DNA from: DASUZB01 sp036377075
GTDB taxonomy: Bacteria; Actinomycetota; CALGFH01
Assembly (NCBI GenBank): GCA_036377075.1
Contig: DASUZB010000155.1
Coordinates: forward strand, 1 to 9,558
Reading direction: 5' to 3'
Length of the DNA: 9,558 bases
Part shown: piece after piece, positions 1 to 7,553 of the stretch
How the letters are laid out: the number at the start of each line of letters is the position of its first letter
How positions within the stretch are numbered: the first letter of the stretch is position 1
Position numbers and translations under genes: made by a program
The notes under the pieces: model-generated
Database searches by the model: none
What the model was told of the DNA's origin: nothing
Seen by the model: the letters and a program-made list of their open reading frames with translations, nothing else

Positions 1-80
1 CCCCCGTCTCCGGCGTGCTCAAGTCCATCAAGGTCGGCGAGGACGAGACCGTCCAGGTCGGCGCCGAACTCGCCGAGATC
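1..80 (+). repeat. Lipoyl-domain direct repeat, copy 1
   Basis: Bases 1-80 match 487-566 at an offset of 486 bp (162 codons). I see one difference, A at 68 against G at 554, which is a synonymous GAA/GAG change. The repeat encodes the C-terminal half of a lipoyl domain. The left edge of the repeat lies outside the window, so its full length is unknown. Confidence 0.95.
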
Positions 81-1691
81 GAGCAGGACGGCCAGGAAGG
101 CGGCACCCAGGGCGCCGAGGCCGAGCCAGTCCAGGAGGCCGAGCCGGCCGAGGCCGGCGGGGATCAGGCCACCGAGGAGGCCGCCCAGGGGGAGACCCGC
201 GCCGAGGAGACCGCCCCGCCGGAGCAGCGCGAGGCCGTGGCCGAGACCGAGGAGCCGGCCGAGGCCGCCGAGGCCGCCGAGGCGGAGGGCGAGGGCGAGC
301 AGGCGCCACCGCCGGCCGGCGCCAAGGGCGGTGACGGTGGCGTCACCACGGTGACCATGCCGGAGCTGGGCGAGTCGATCACCGAGGGCACGATCACCCG
401 CTGGCTGAAGCAGGAGGGCGACCGGGTCGAGGCCGACGAGCCCCTGTTCGAGATCTCCACCGACAAGGTCGACACCGAGGTCCCCTCCCCCGTCTCCGGC
501 GTGCTCAAGTCCATCAAGGTCGGCGAGGACGAGACCGTCCAGGTCGGCGCCGAGCTCGCCGAGATCAGCGGCGAGGGCGGGGGCGCCGCACCCGCCGCCC
601 GCGAGGCCGCGCCCGCGGAGGAGAAGCCCGCGGAGGCGCGCGCCCCGGCCCAGGCCGAGGAGGGGTCCGCCGCCGAGCGCCAGCCGGCCGAGCCGGCCGG
701 CGGCGACGGCCGCGCCGCCGCGGTGGTCTCCCCGCTGGTCCGCCGCCTCGCCCGCGAGCACGACGTCGACCTCGGCCAGGTCAGGGGGACCGGGTCGGGC
801 GGCCGGGTGCGCCGCGAGGACGTCGAGGCCTACCTGGCGCAACGCGGCAAGGCACCGGCCGAGCAGCCGGCGGCTGCGGCGCCCGCCGACGGCAAGGCCG
901 CCGCGGCCGCCAGGCCGGCGGCGCCGGCCGCCGTGCCGCTGGCCAGCGGCCTCCGCGAGGAGGTCGCCCCGGCGACCCGCCTGCGGCGTATCATCGCCGA
1001 CCGCATGGTCAGCTCCCTGCAGACCAGCGCGCAGCTCACCGCGGCGGTCGAGATCGACATGACCAAGGTGATGCGGCTGCGCGAGAAGGCCAAGGCGGAC
1101 TTCAAGCAGCGCGAGGGCGTCAGCCTGTCGCCGTTGCCGTTCTGCATCCAGGCGGTGATCGCCGCGATCCGCACCTACCCCAACGCCAACTCCGCCCTCG
1201 ACCAGGACATGCGCCTGCACGTCTACCAGGACGTGAACATGGGCATCGCGGTCGACACCCCCAAGGGGCTGTTCGTGCCGGTGATCCGCAACGCCGACCG
1301 GCTCAACCTTTCGGGCCTGGCGCGGGCGATCGCCGACGTCGCCAAGCGCACCCGCGAGGGCAAGGTCGACCCGGGCGAGCTGAGCGGCTCCACCTTCACA
1401 GTGACCAACACCGGCAGCGTCGGCACCGTGTGGGACACGCCGATCATCAACCAGCCCAACGCCGCCATCTTCGCCACCCCGGCGATCGTCAAGCGGCCGG
1501 TGGTGGTCGACGACCCCGACCTGGGCGAGATCATCGCGGTGCGGCACATGATGTACGGGATCATCACCTACGACCACCGCATCCTGGACGGGGCGGACGC
1601 CGCCCGCTTCCTGCAGCGGGTCAAGCAGGTCCTCGAGGCCGCCGACTTCGCCGGCGAGCTGGGCCTGGCCCCCGAGGACGCCGGGAGGTGA
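1..1691 (+). CDS. sucB: E2 component of 2-oxoacid dehydrogenase complex (dihydrolipoamide acyltransferase), 5' partial
   Basis: The gene runs in from the left edge; the first whole codon is at 3 and the stop TGA is at 1689-1691, leaving about 562 residues. In order: the C-terminal end of a first lipoyl domain (to about 80), a Glu/Ala-rich linker (81-341), a complete second lipoyl domain (about 342-575, lipoyl lysine in TDKVDT at 465-467), an Ala/Pro/Glu linker, a peripheral subunit-binding domain (about 722-840), another Ala-rich linker, and the catalytic acyltransferase domain (about 957-1670). The active-site HRILDG, with the catalytic His and Asp, is at 1575-1592. Such E2 proteins form the core of the complex and transfer the acyl group from lipoamide to CoA. 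Actinobacterial annotation usually calls this family SucB, but the M. tuberculosis relative (DlaT) serves pyruvate dehydrogenase, so the acyl substrate is undecided. It is the first visible gene of the lipoate operon; lipB follows almost without a gap. Confidence 0.95.
   Translation, partial: PVSGVLKSIKVGEDETVQVGAELAEIEQDGQEGGTQGAEAEPVQEAEPAEAGGDQATEEAAQGETRAEETAPPEQREAVAETEEPAEAAEAAEAEGEGEQAPPPAGAKGGDGGVTTVTMPELGESITEGTITRWLKQEGDRVEADEPLFEISTDKVDTEVPSPVSGVLKSIKVGEDETVQVGAELAEISGEGGGAAPAAREAAPAEEKPAEARAPAQAEEGSAAERQPAEPAGGDGRAAAVVSPLVRRLAREHDVDLGQVRGTGSGGRVRREDVEAYLAQRGKAPAEQPAAAAPADGKAAAAARPAAPAAVPLASGLREEVAPATRLRRIIADRMVSSLQTSAQLTAAVEIDMTKVMRLREKAKADFKQREGVSLSPLPFCIQAVIAAIRTYPNANSALDQDMRLHVYQDVNMGIAVDTPKGLFVPVIRNADRLNLSGLARAIADVAKRTREGKVDPGELSGSTFTVTNTGSVGTVWDTPIINQPNAAIFATPAIVKRPVVVDDPDLGEIIAVRHMMYGIITYDHRILDGADAARFLQRVKQVLEAADFAGELGLAPEDAGR
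487..566 (+). repeat. Lipoyl-domain direct repeat, copy 2
   Basis: This is the second copy of the repeat at 1-80, inside the complete second lipoyl domain of the E2 gene. Identity ends at 566, where the two linkers begin and diverge completely. That pattern fits a tandem domain duplication kept similar by selection or gene conversion. Confidence 0.95.
1683..1690 (+). promoter_or_regulatory. Ribosome binding site deciding the lipB start
   Basis: GGGAGGTG at 1683-1690 is a strong Shine-Dalgarno sequence that overlaps the E2 stop codon. Its GGGAGG core ends 8 nt before the GTG at 1697, which favours that start over the GTG at 1688, which lies inside the site itself. Confidence 0.75.
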
Positions 1692-1696
1692 GCGCG

Positions 1697-2452
1697 GTGG
1701 AACCGCTCTGGCTGGTGCGCGCCGGCACGGTCGCCTACCGGCGCGCCTGGGCGTGGCAGCGCGCCCTGGCCGACCGGCGCGCCGCCGGCGACGTGCCCGA
1801 CGTGGTGCTGCTGCTCGAGCACCCGCACGTCTACACCCTGGGCAAGCGCAGCACCGGCGCCGACGTCCTCGCCAGCCCCGAGTGGCTCGCCGCCAGCGGC
1901 GCCGAGGTGGTCCGCTCGGACCGCGGCGGCCAGACCACCTACCACGGCCCCGGCCAGCTGGTCGGCTACCCGATCGTGCGCCTGCGCCCCGAGCCGGACG
2001 TGCTGCGCTTCGTCGGCCAGGTCGCCGGCGCCCTCGCCGGCGTCGCCGGCGAGCTGGGGCTGGAGGCGCGCGTCGAGGGCGGCCTGCGCACCGGCGTGTG
2101 GGTCGGCGACGCCAAGCTGGCCGCCATCGGCATGCGCGTCTCGCGCGGCGTGACCAGCCACGGCTTCGCCCTCAACTGCGCCACCGACCTGGCCAGGTTC
2201 GGCGCGATCGTGCCCTGCGGCATGCCGGAGGTGGCGGCCTGCTCCCTCTCCGGGCTGCTGGGCCGCACCGTCGGCGTCGACGACGCGTTGCCGCTGGTCG
2301 AGCGGCACCTCGCCGAGCGCCTCGGCCGTGCCCCGGTCGCCGTGGATCCCGCTACCCTTGACCTGCCGGCCGCCGACTACTGGCCGGACGATCCGCGCGG
2401 GGCGGCGACGGCCGCCCCGCGGCGAGCCGCCCCGGAGACGATCCATGCCTGA
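1697..2452 (+). CDS. lipB: Lipoyl(octanoyl) transferase LipB
   Basis: LipB moves the octanoyl group from octanoyl-ACP to the lipoyl lysine of E2 and GcvH proteins in the cytoplasm, the first step of endogenous lipoate assembly. The 251-residue product has the family signature RGGQTTYHGPGQ at residues 76-87, the catalytic lysine in GDAKLAAIG (K140), the SHGFALN motif and the catalytic cysteine in VPCGM (C174). Length is normal for actinobacterial LipB. The GTG at 1697 is chosen for its well-placed GGGAGG; an in-frame GTG at 1688 would add three residues and overlap the E2 stop. The gene is 5 nt from the E2 stop, and its own stop lies inside the start of lipA, so translational coupling along E2-lipB-lipA is likely. 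Its substrate, the E2 lipoyl domain, is encoded by the preceding gene. Confidence 0.96.
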   Translation: MEPLWLVRAGTVAYRRAWAWQRALADRRAAGDVPDVVLLLEHPHVYTLGKRSTGADVLASPEWLAASGAEVVRSDRGGQTTYHGPGQLVGYPIVRLRPEPDVLRFVGQVAGALAGVAGELGLEARVEGGLRTGVWVGDAKLAAIGMRVSRGVTSHGFALNCATDLARFGAIVPCGMPEVAACSLSGLLGRTVGVDDALPLVERHLAERLGRAPVAVDPATLDLPAADYWPDDPRGAATAAPRRAAPETIHA

Positions 2453-3422
2453 CCCCGTCATCCCGCCCGGTGCCCGCACGCTGAGCGTGCTGCCGACCGG
2501 GCCGGCGCACGTCCCCGGCGGACGCAAGCCGCCCTGGCTCAAGGTGAAGGCCAGCCTCGGCCCCAACTACCGCGAGCTGAGGCAGCTGATGCGCGACTCC
2601 GAGCTGCACACCGTCTGCGAGGAGGCCGGCTGCCCCAACATCTTCGAGTGCTGGGAGGCACGCGAGGCGACCTTCCTGATCGGCGGCGAGGACTGCACCA
2701 GGAACTGCCCGTTCTGCCAGATCCACACCGCCCGGCCGAAGGAGTACGACACCGACGAGCCGCGCCGGGTGGCCCACGCGGTCGCCCGCATGGGCCTCAA
2801 CTTCGCGGTGATCACCGGCGTCGCCCGCGACGACCTGGACGACGGGGGCGCCTGGCTGTTCGCCGAGTCGGTCCGGCAGGTCCGCGAGCTGCTGCCGACC
2901 TGCGGCGTCGAGGTGCTGATCCCCGACTTCCGCGGCAAGCCCGAGCACCTCCGGGTGGTCACCGACGCCCGCCCCGACGTGCTCGGCCACAACCTCGAGA
3001 CCGTCCCGCGGCTGTACCGCAGGATCCGGCCCGGCTTCCGCTACGAGCGCTCCCTCGAGCTGCTCGCCCGGGCGCGGGCGTGGCTGCCCGCCGGGCACGC
3101 CACCAAGTCCAACCTCATCCTGGGCATGGGCGAGCAGCGCGAGGAGGTCGTCGGCGCCCTCCACGACCTGCGCGAGGCCGGCGTGGAGCTGCTCACCATC
3201 ACCCAGTACCTGCAGCCCACCCAGCAGCACCTGGCGATCGACCGCTACGTCCACCCCGACGAGTTCGCCGAATGGAAGTCGCTGGCGGAGGCGCTCGGCT
3301 TCGTCCACGTCGAGTCCGGGCCGCTGGTGCGCTCGAGCTACCACGCCGGCGAGATGCACAAGGCGGCCGTTCGCAAGCAGCGCGGCGAGCTGCCCGGCTG
3401 GGCGGTGGCGGCCGGCGGCTGA
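2445..3422 (+). CDS. lipA: Lipoyl synthase LipA (radical SAM)
   Basis: LipA inserts sulfur at C6 and C8 of protein-bound octanoyl groups using S-adenosylmethionine radical chemistry. The 325-residue product carries both iron-sulfur cluster motifs: the auxiliary cluster cysteines C58, C63 and C69 (CEEAGCPNIFEC) and the radical SAM cysteines C84, C88 and C91 (CTRNCPFC). The C-terminal RSSY motif, whose serine ligates the auxiliary cluster, is at residues 296-299. The frame is open further upstream, but that part is an Arg/Pro-rich shadow of lipB. The ATG at 2445 has GGAG at 2434-2437, 7 nt upstream, and overlaps the lipB stop by 8 nt, as expected for coupled genes. All catalytic residues I can check are present. 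Confidence 0.97.
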   Translation: MPDPVIPPGARTLSVLPTGPAHVPGGRKPPWLKVKASLGPNYRELRQLMRDSELHTVCEEAGCPNIFECWEAREATFLIGGEDCTRNCPFCQIHTARPKEYDTDEPRRVAHAVARMGLNFAVITGVARDDLDDGGAWLFAESVRQVRELLPTCGVEVLIPDFRGKPEHLRVVTDARPDVLGHNLETVPRLYRRIRPGFRYERSLELLARARAWLPAGHATKSNLILGMGEQREEVVGALHDLREAGVELLTITQYLQPTQQHLAIDRYVHPDEFAEWKSLAEALGFVHVESGPLVRSSYHAGEMHKAAVRKQRGELPGWAVAAGG

Positions 3423-3429
3423 GACCACC

Positions 3430-3951
3430 GTGCCCGCGCGCTGGGCCCGCACCGGGCTCGCCCTGCTCGCCGTCGCCCTGACCGCCTGGCTCGGGGTGCG
3501 CGCGGTGGCCGCCTTCGACGTCGGCCGCCACCGCGCCGAGGCGAGCGCGCTGCTGCGCTCACCCGACCTGCGCACCTTCGACCTGCCGCCGTTCCCGACG
3601 GGGAGGGCGGAGGGGATCTCCGGCCGCTTCCAGCACCGGCCGGACGGCTGGCTCTCGGTGGTGACCCTGCGCGGCCTGCCGCCGGTCAGCGGGGACGACC
3701 GCTACCTCGTGTTCATGCGCAACTGGGGCGGTTGGGCGCTGGCCGGCGCGGTGCGGCCGGACGCGCGCGGCCAGGCGCAGGTCCGCTACGCGGCGGAACC
3801 GCGCGCCCGCACGATCTACGAGGTGATCGTCACCCGCGGCGTCGACGACGCCGCCAACATCCCGCACGGCGAGCCGCTGCTGCGCTGGTACGATCGCTCG
3901 CGCGCGCCGCCCCGGGCGGGGCCGTTCGACTTCGACAACCCGCTGTCCTGA
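3430..3951 (+). CDS. Membrane-anchored protein with RskA-C-like extracytoplasmic domain (uncertain)
   Basis: The product has 173 residues. Residues about 9-29 are hydrophobic (Leu/Ala/Val-rich after WART) and look like a single membrane anchor or uncleaved signal. No lipobox cysteine follows. The rest, about residues 60-155, contains a pattern of W-L-S-V-V-x-LRGLPP, then a DDRYLVFMRNW strand, a G-x-V-x-PD-x-x-G turn and a final HGEPLLRW. This resembles the beta-sandwich of the C-terminal domain of anti-sigma-K (RskA) proteins, but there is no zinc-binding anti-sigma domain in front of it. The resemblance is recalled from family pattern, not searched. The GTG start is 7 nt after the lipA stop, with only a weak ribosome binding site. 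Codon use matches its neighbours, so it is probably a real gene in the lipoate operon. In mycobacteria this slot holds a different membrane protein. Function unknown. Confidence 0.75.
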   Translation: MPARWARTGLALLAVALTAWLGVRAVAAFDVGRHRAEASALLRSPDLRTFDLPPFPTGRAEGISGRFQHRPDGWLSVVTLRGLPPVSGDDRYLVFMRNWGGWALAGAVRPDARGQAQVRYAAEPRARTIYEVIVTRGVDDAANIPHGEPLLRWYDRSRAPPRAGPFDFDNPLS

Positions 3952-3966
3952 CGGCGCGCGGCGGCG

Positions 3967-4004
3967 TTAACGGGCGTGAAACATCCAGGCAACCGCCCGG
4001 CAAA
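3967..4004 (+). promoter_or_regulatory. Candidate tandem GlnR operator upstream of glnA
   Basis: Four 5-bp elements start at 3967 (TTAAC), 3978 (GAAAC), 3989 (GCAAC) and 4000 (GCAAA), each separated by exactly 6 bp. The known actinobacterial GlnR site is gTnAc-n6-GaAAc, often repeated once with a further n6. The second element is a perfect match, the first and third differ at one position each, and the fourth differs at two. The centre lies about 42 bp before the start point predicted from the -10 element at 4015-4020, the position expected of an activator. GlnR itself is not encoded here. The assignment is an inference from spacing, consensus and the adjacent glnA. Confidence 0.6.
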
Positions 4005-4014
4005 CGCCCGTTGC

Positions 4015-4020
4015 TAGCGT
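4015..4020 (+). promoter_or_regulatory. Candidate glnA -10 element
   Basis: TAGCGT fits the actinobacterial TANNNT -10 pattern. The stretch about 17 bp upstream (near 3992-3997) has no recognisable -35, as is common at promoters that need an activator such as GlnR. A start near 4027 would give a leader of about 35 nt. Weak evidence alone; supported by the operator placement. Confidence 0.4.
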
Positions 4021-4046
4021 CGCCGCAAATTTGGGCCACCTACCTC

Positions 4047-4053
4047 AAGGAGG
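4047..4053 (+). promoter_or_regulatory. Strong ribosome binding site of glnA
   Basis: AAGGAGG at 4047-4053 is a near-perfect Shine-Dalgarno sequence ending 8 nt before the GTG at 4062. It fixes the glnA start, because the reading frame itself stays open back to 3732. Confidence 0.9.
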
Positions 4054-4061
4054 CAAGCCGC

Positions 4062-5486
<1,425 letters not shown>

Positions 5487-5757
5487 CAGATCGAGGGGCC
5501 TGACCAGCGCCAACGCCGGCCAGCTCCCCCCAGGCAGCCGTCAGGCCGTCGACCTTCCCAGCGCCACTCCGCGCCTGGTCGACGGCCTGACGCGTCCACT
5601 GCTCGCTGCTCGCCGCTCGCCGCCGCTCTGGAACGAGGCCGCGAGGACCTGGCCGGCGACTACGTGGACGAGGCAAGGAGCGCCTTGGAGGTCGCCTACC
5701 ACCCACGAGGATGAGACGACTGGTTCCTGGCCGTCCCATGTGGGTACGCAGAGCCCC
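5487..5757. other. Intergenic region between glnA and the MBL-fold gene
   Basis: This 271-nt gap holds the inverted repeat at 5539-5592, then a low-complexity GCTCGC-type stretch (about 5599-5627). From 5628 to 5714 one frame reads as a plausible helical protein tail (LERGREDLAGDYVDEARSAL, then eight residues and TGA) but has no credible start or ribosome binding site. No clear promoter for the next gene is visible. Confidence 0.5.
5539..5592 (+). terminator. Long inverted repeat, probable glnA terminator
   Basis: CGTCAGGCCGTCGACC at 5539-5554 is repeated as its exact reverse complement at 5577-5592, a 16-bp perfect stem with a 22-nt loop. Inside the loop a GCGC pair (5561-5564 and 5571-5574) could extend the structure. 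No T-tract follows, which is common for actinobacterial hairpins. It starts 53 nt after the glnA stop and no gene spans it, so transcription termination is the simplest reading; a protein-binding palindrome is possible. Confidence 0.65.
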
Positions 5758-6576
5758 ATGCAGGTCGGCAACCTCGTGGTCAGCCCCATCTCGGACGGCA
5801 CGTTCGTCGCCCTCCCGGGCTACTTCGGTGACCACGCCACCGCCGAGGGCCACGGCGACCTGTTCGACCGTCGCGGCCAGGCTTGGCTGCCGATCGGCTG
5901 CTTCCTGGTCCACAGCGGGGACCGGTACGTCCTGGTCGACGCCGGCATGGGGCCGACCGAGATGTCCGCCGGCGACGAGGACGACCCCTGCCGCCTGTTC
6001 GGCGGCCAGCTGCCAGTCGGCCTGCGGGCCTTGGGGGTCGCGCGGGACGAGGTCACCGACGTGGTCTGCACCCACCTGCACCCCGACCACGTGGGCGGGC
6101 TGTTCGACCTGGAGTCGAGGCCGCGGTTCCCGAACGCGACCATCTGGTTCGGTGCGGGCGACTGGCGCTACTTCATCGAGGGGCGCGAGGACCCGATCAT
6201 CCAGCCCCACGTCCACCATGGCTTCCGCGGCCACGCCGGCGACGCCCGCCTGCGGCCGATCGACCACGACACCACGGTCGCGCCGGGCATCACGGCGATC
6301 CAGGCGCCGGGGCACACGCCCGGCCACCTGTGCGTCGTGGTCGCCTCGGACGACCAGCGGGCGCTCCTCCTCGGCGACGCGGTCACCTGCCCGGTGCAGC
6401 TGGACGAGCCGACCTGGCAATCCATCGGCGACGTCGACCCGGACCTCGCCAACCGCACCCGCGAGCGCCTCTGGCGCGAGCTCGAGGGCGAGGACGTCAC
6501 CGGCGCCGGCGCCCACTTCCCGGAGCTGAAGTTCGGCCGCGTCTTCGAGGGCGACGGCAAGCGCTGGTGGACCTGA
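5758..6576 (+). CDS. Metallo-beta-lactamase-fold hydrolase, substrate unknown
   Basis: The 272-residue product has the full metal-ligand set of the MBL superfamily: THLHPDH (H106, H108, D110, H111), GHTPGH (H186), LLLGDA (D207) and a terminal His in AHFPEL (H253). This is a two-zinc hydrolase pattern of the kind seen in lactonases and related single-domain enzymes. The layout resembles N-acyl-homoserine-lactonase-like proteins, but sequence alone does not give the substrate. There is no signal peptide, so it should be cytoplasmic. The ATG at 5758 is chosen because the protein then begins MQVGNLVVSPISDGTF, typical of the family; GTG at 5740 is an in-frame alternative adding six residues, and neither has a good ribosome binding site. 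It lies between glnA and map with no clear functional tie to either. Confidence 0.88.
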   Translation: MQVGNLVVSPISDGTFVALPGYFGDHATAEGHGDLFDRRGQAWLPIGCFLVHSGDRYVLVDAGMGPTEMSAGDEDDPCRLFGGQLPVGLRALGVARDEVTDVVCTHLHPDHVGGLFDLESRPRFPNATIWFGAGDWRYFIEGREDPIIQPHVHHGFRGHAGDARLRPIDHDTTVAPGITAIQAPGHTPGHLCVVVASDDQRALLLGDAVTCPVQLDEPTWQSIGDVDPDLANRTRERLWRELEGEDVTGAGAHFPELKFGRVFEGDGKRWWT

Positions 6577-6601
6577 CGCCGTCCTGGCCGTGCGGCACAA
6601 T
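6573..6601 (+). promoter_or_regulatory. Candidate promoter of map
   Basis: CTGACG at 6573-6578 and CACAAT at 6596-6601 are separated by 17 bp, each matching four of six positions of the TTGACA/TATAAT consensus. The -35 overlaps the stop codon of the preceding gene. The predicted start would be about 30 nt before the map ATG. Chance matches are possible. Confidence 0.4.
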
Positions 6602-6637
6602 CCCCGTGTCGGGTCGGGACGGCGAGGGCGGGTCGTG

Positions 6638-7405
6638 ATGGTGACGTTGAGGAGCGCGGCGGAGATCGAGGCGCTGCGTGAGGCGGGCCGGGTGGTCGGC
6701 CGCACGCTGCAGCGGGTGGTCGGGGAGGCGAAGCCGGGCGTGCGGCTGTCACGGCTCGACGAGGTCGCGGCGCAGAGCATCAGGGAGCAGGGGGCCAAGC
6801 CGTCGTTCCTGCACTACCACCCGGGGTTCGCGCCGTACCCGTTCCCGGCAGTGGTGTGCCTGTCGGTCAACGAGGTGGTCGTCCACGGGATCCCGGACGG
6901 CCGCGTGCTGCGCGACGGCGACGTGCTCTCGGTCGACTGCGGAGCGGTGCTCGGCGGCTACCACGGCGACGCCGCCGTGACCGTCGCGGTCGGGCACGCC
7001 GACGAGCGCGCCGAGCGGCTGATCGACACCACCCGCGCCGCGCTCGACGCGGGCATCGCCGCCGCCGTGGTCGGCGCGCGCATGGGCGACGTGGCGCACG
7101 CCGTGGAACGCGTCGGGCGCGGGGCGGGCTACGGCATCCTCGCCGACCACGGCGGCCACGGCGTCGGCCAGGCGATGCACGAGGACCCGACGGTGCCGAA
7201 CGTCGGCCGGCCGGGGCGGGGCCTGCCGCTGCGCGAGGGGCTGGTGATCGCCATCGAGCCGATGTTCCTCGAGGGCGGCGGGGACGGCTACCGGCTGCTC
7301 GCCGACGGCTGGTCGGTGGCGACCGGCGACGGCAGCCGCGCGGCCCACTGGGAGCACACCATCGCAATCACCGCCGACGGGCCGCGCGTGCTGACCGCGC
7401 CCTGA
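6638..7405 (+). CDS. map: Methionine aminopeptidase, type I
   Basis: Map removes the initiator methionine from nascent cytosolic proteins. From the ATG at 6638 the product has 255 residues, the size of a compact type I enzyme without the N-terminal SH3-binding extension of some actinobacterial MetAPs. All five metal ligands are visible: D100 (SVDCG), D111 (HGDAA), H174 (GGHGVG), E207 (AIEPMF) and E239 (WEHT). The substrate-pocket histidines H83 (VVHGIP) and H181 (MHEDP) are also present. GAGGG at 6624-6628 is 9 nt upstream of this ATG. GTG at 6635 and GTG at 6590 are in-frame alternatives, the latter adding an Arg-rich 16-residue leader that looks non-coding. Many bacteria carry map next to secY-adk; here it stands apart from ribosomal genes, so a second map elsewhere in the genome is likely. 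Confidence 0.95.
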   Translation: MVTLRSAAEIEALREAGRVVGRTLQRVVGEAKPGVRLSRLDEVAAQSIREQGAKPSFLHYHPGFAPYPFPAVVCLSVNEVVVHGIPDGRVLRDGDVLSVDCGAVLGGYHGDAAVTVAVGHADERAERLIDTTRAALDAGIAAAVVGARMGDVAHAVERVGRGAGYGILADHGGHGVGQAMHEDPTVPNVGRPGRGLPLREGLVIAIEPMFLEGGGDGYRLLADGWSVATGDGSRAAHWEHTIAITADGPRVLTAP

Positions 7406-7553
7406 AGCAGTTCCTCCCGCCGGGGCCGTGTCCGGCGTGTCATGGCGCCAGCCCATCGCGTGGCTCGTAACGGTCGAACGGTACGAACCTATCGCGATCC
7501 GGTCGGACTCCGCACCGCACCGGTCTTCCCGCGCGACGCCGGCCGTAACCGCC
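7406..7553. other. Convergent intergenic region between map and psuG
   Basis: This 148-nt spacer separates two converging genes. It contains the small hairpin at 7418-7437 and a short inverted pair, TCGTA at 7465-7469 and TACGA at 7482-7486. I see no open frame with coding character. Confidence 0.5.
7418..7437. terminator. Possible weak terminator between converging genes
   Basis: CGCCGG at 7418-7423 pairs with CCGGCG at 7432-7437 around an 8-nt loop, with one extra G-U pair possible. It begins 12 nt after the map stop. No T-tract follows. The stem is short and in GC-rich DNA could arise by chance. Confidence 0.3.

Noticed and set aside
1430..1696. Long N-terminal extension of lipB
   Set aside because: The added residues are Arg/Pro/Gly-rich, overlap the E2 catalytic domain in another frame, and the GTG at 1697 has a strong ribosome binding site.
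2352..3575. 407-codon minus-strand open frame opposite lipA
   Set aside because: Antisense shadow of lipA and its neighbours; lipA has complete catalytic motifs on the plus strand.
3732..4061. 110-residue N-terminal extension of glnA
   Set aside because: It overlaps the preceding gene and the operator region, reads as Arg-rich shadow, and the AAGGAGG at 4047-4053 sets the start at 4062.
5711..6529. 272-codon frame starting at ATG 5711
   Set aside because: It is a Ser/Thr/Arg-rich shadow in another frame of the MBL-fold gene, whose metal ligands are all in the 5758 frame.
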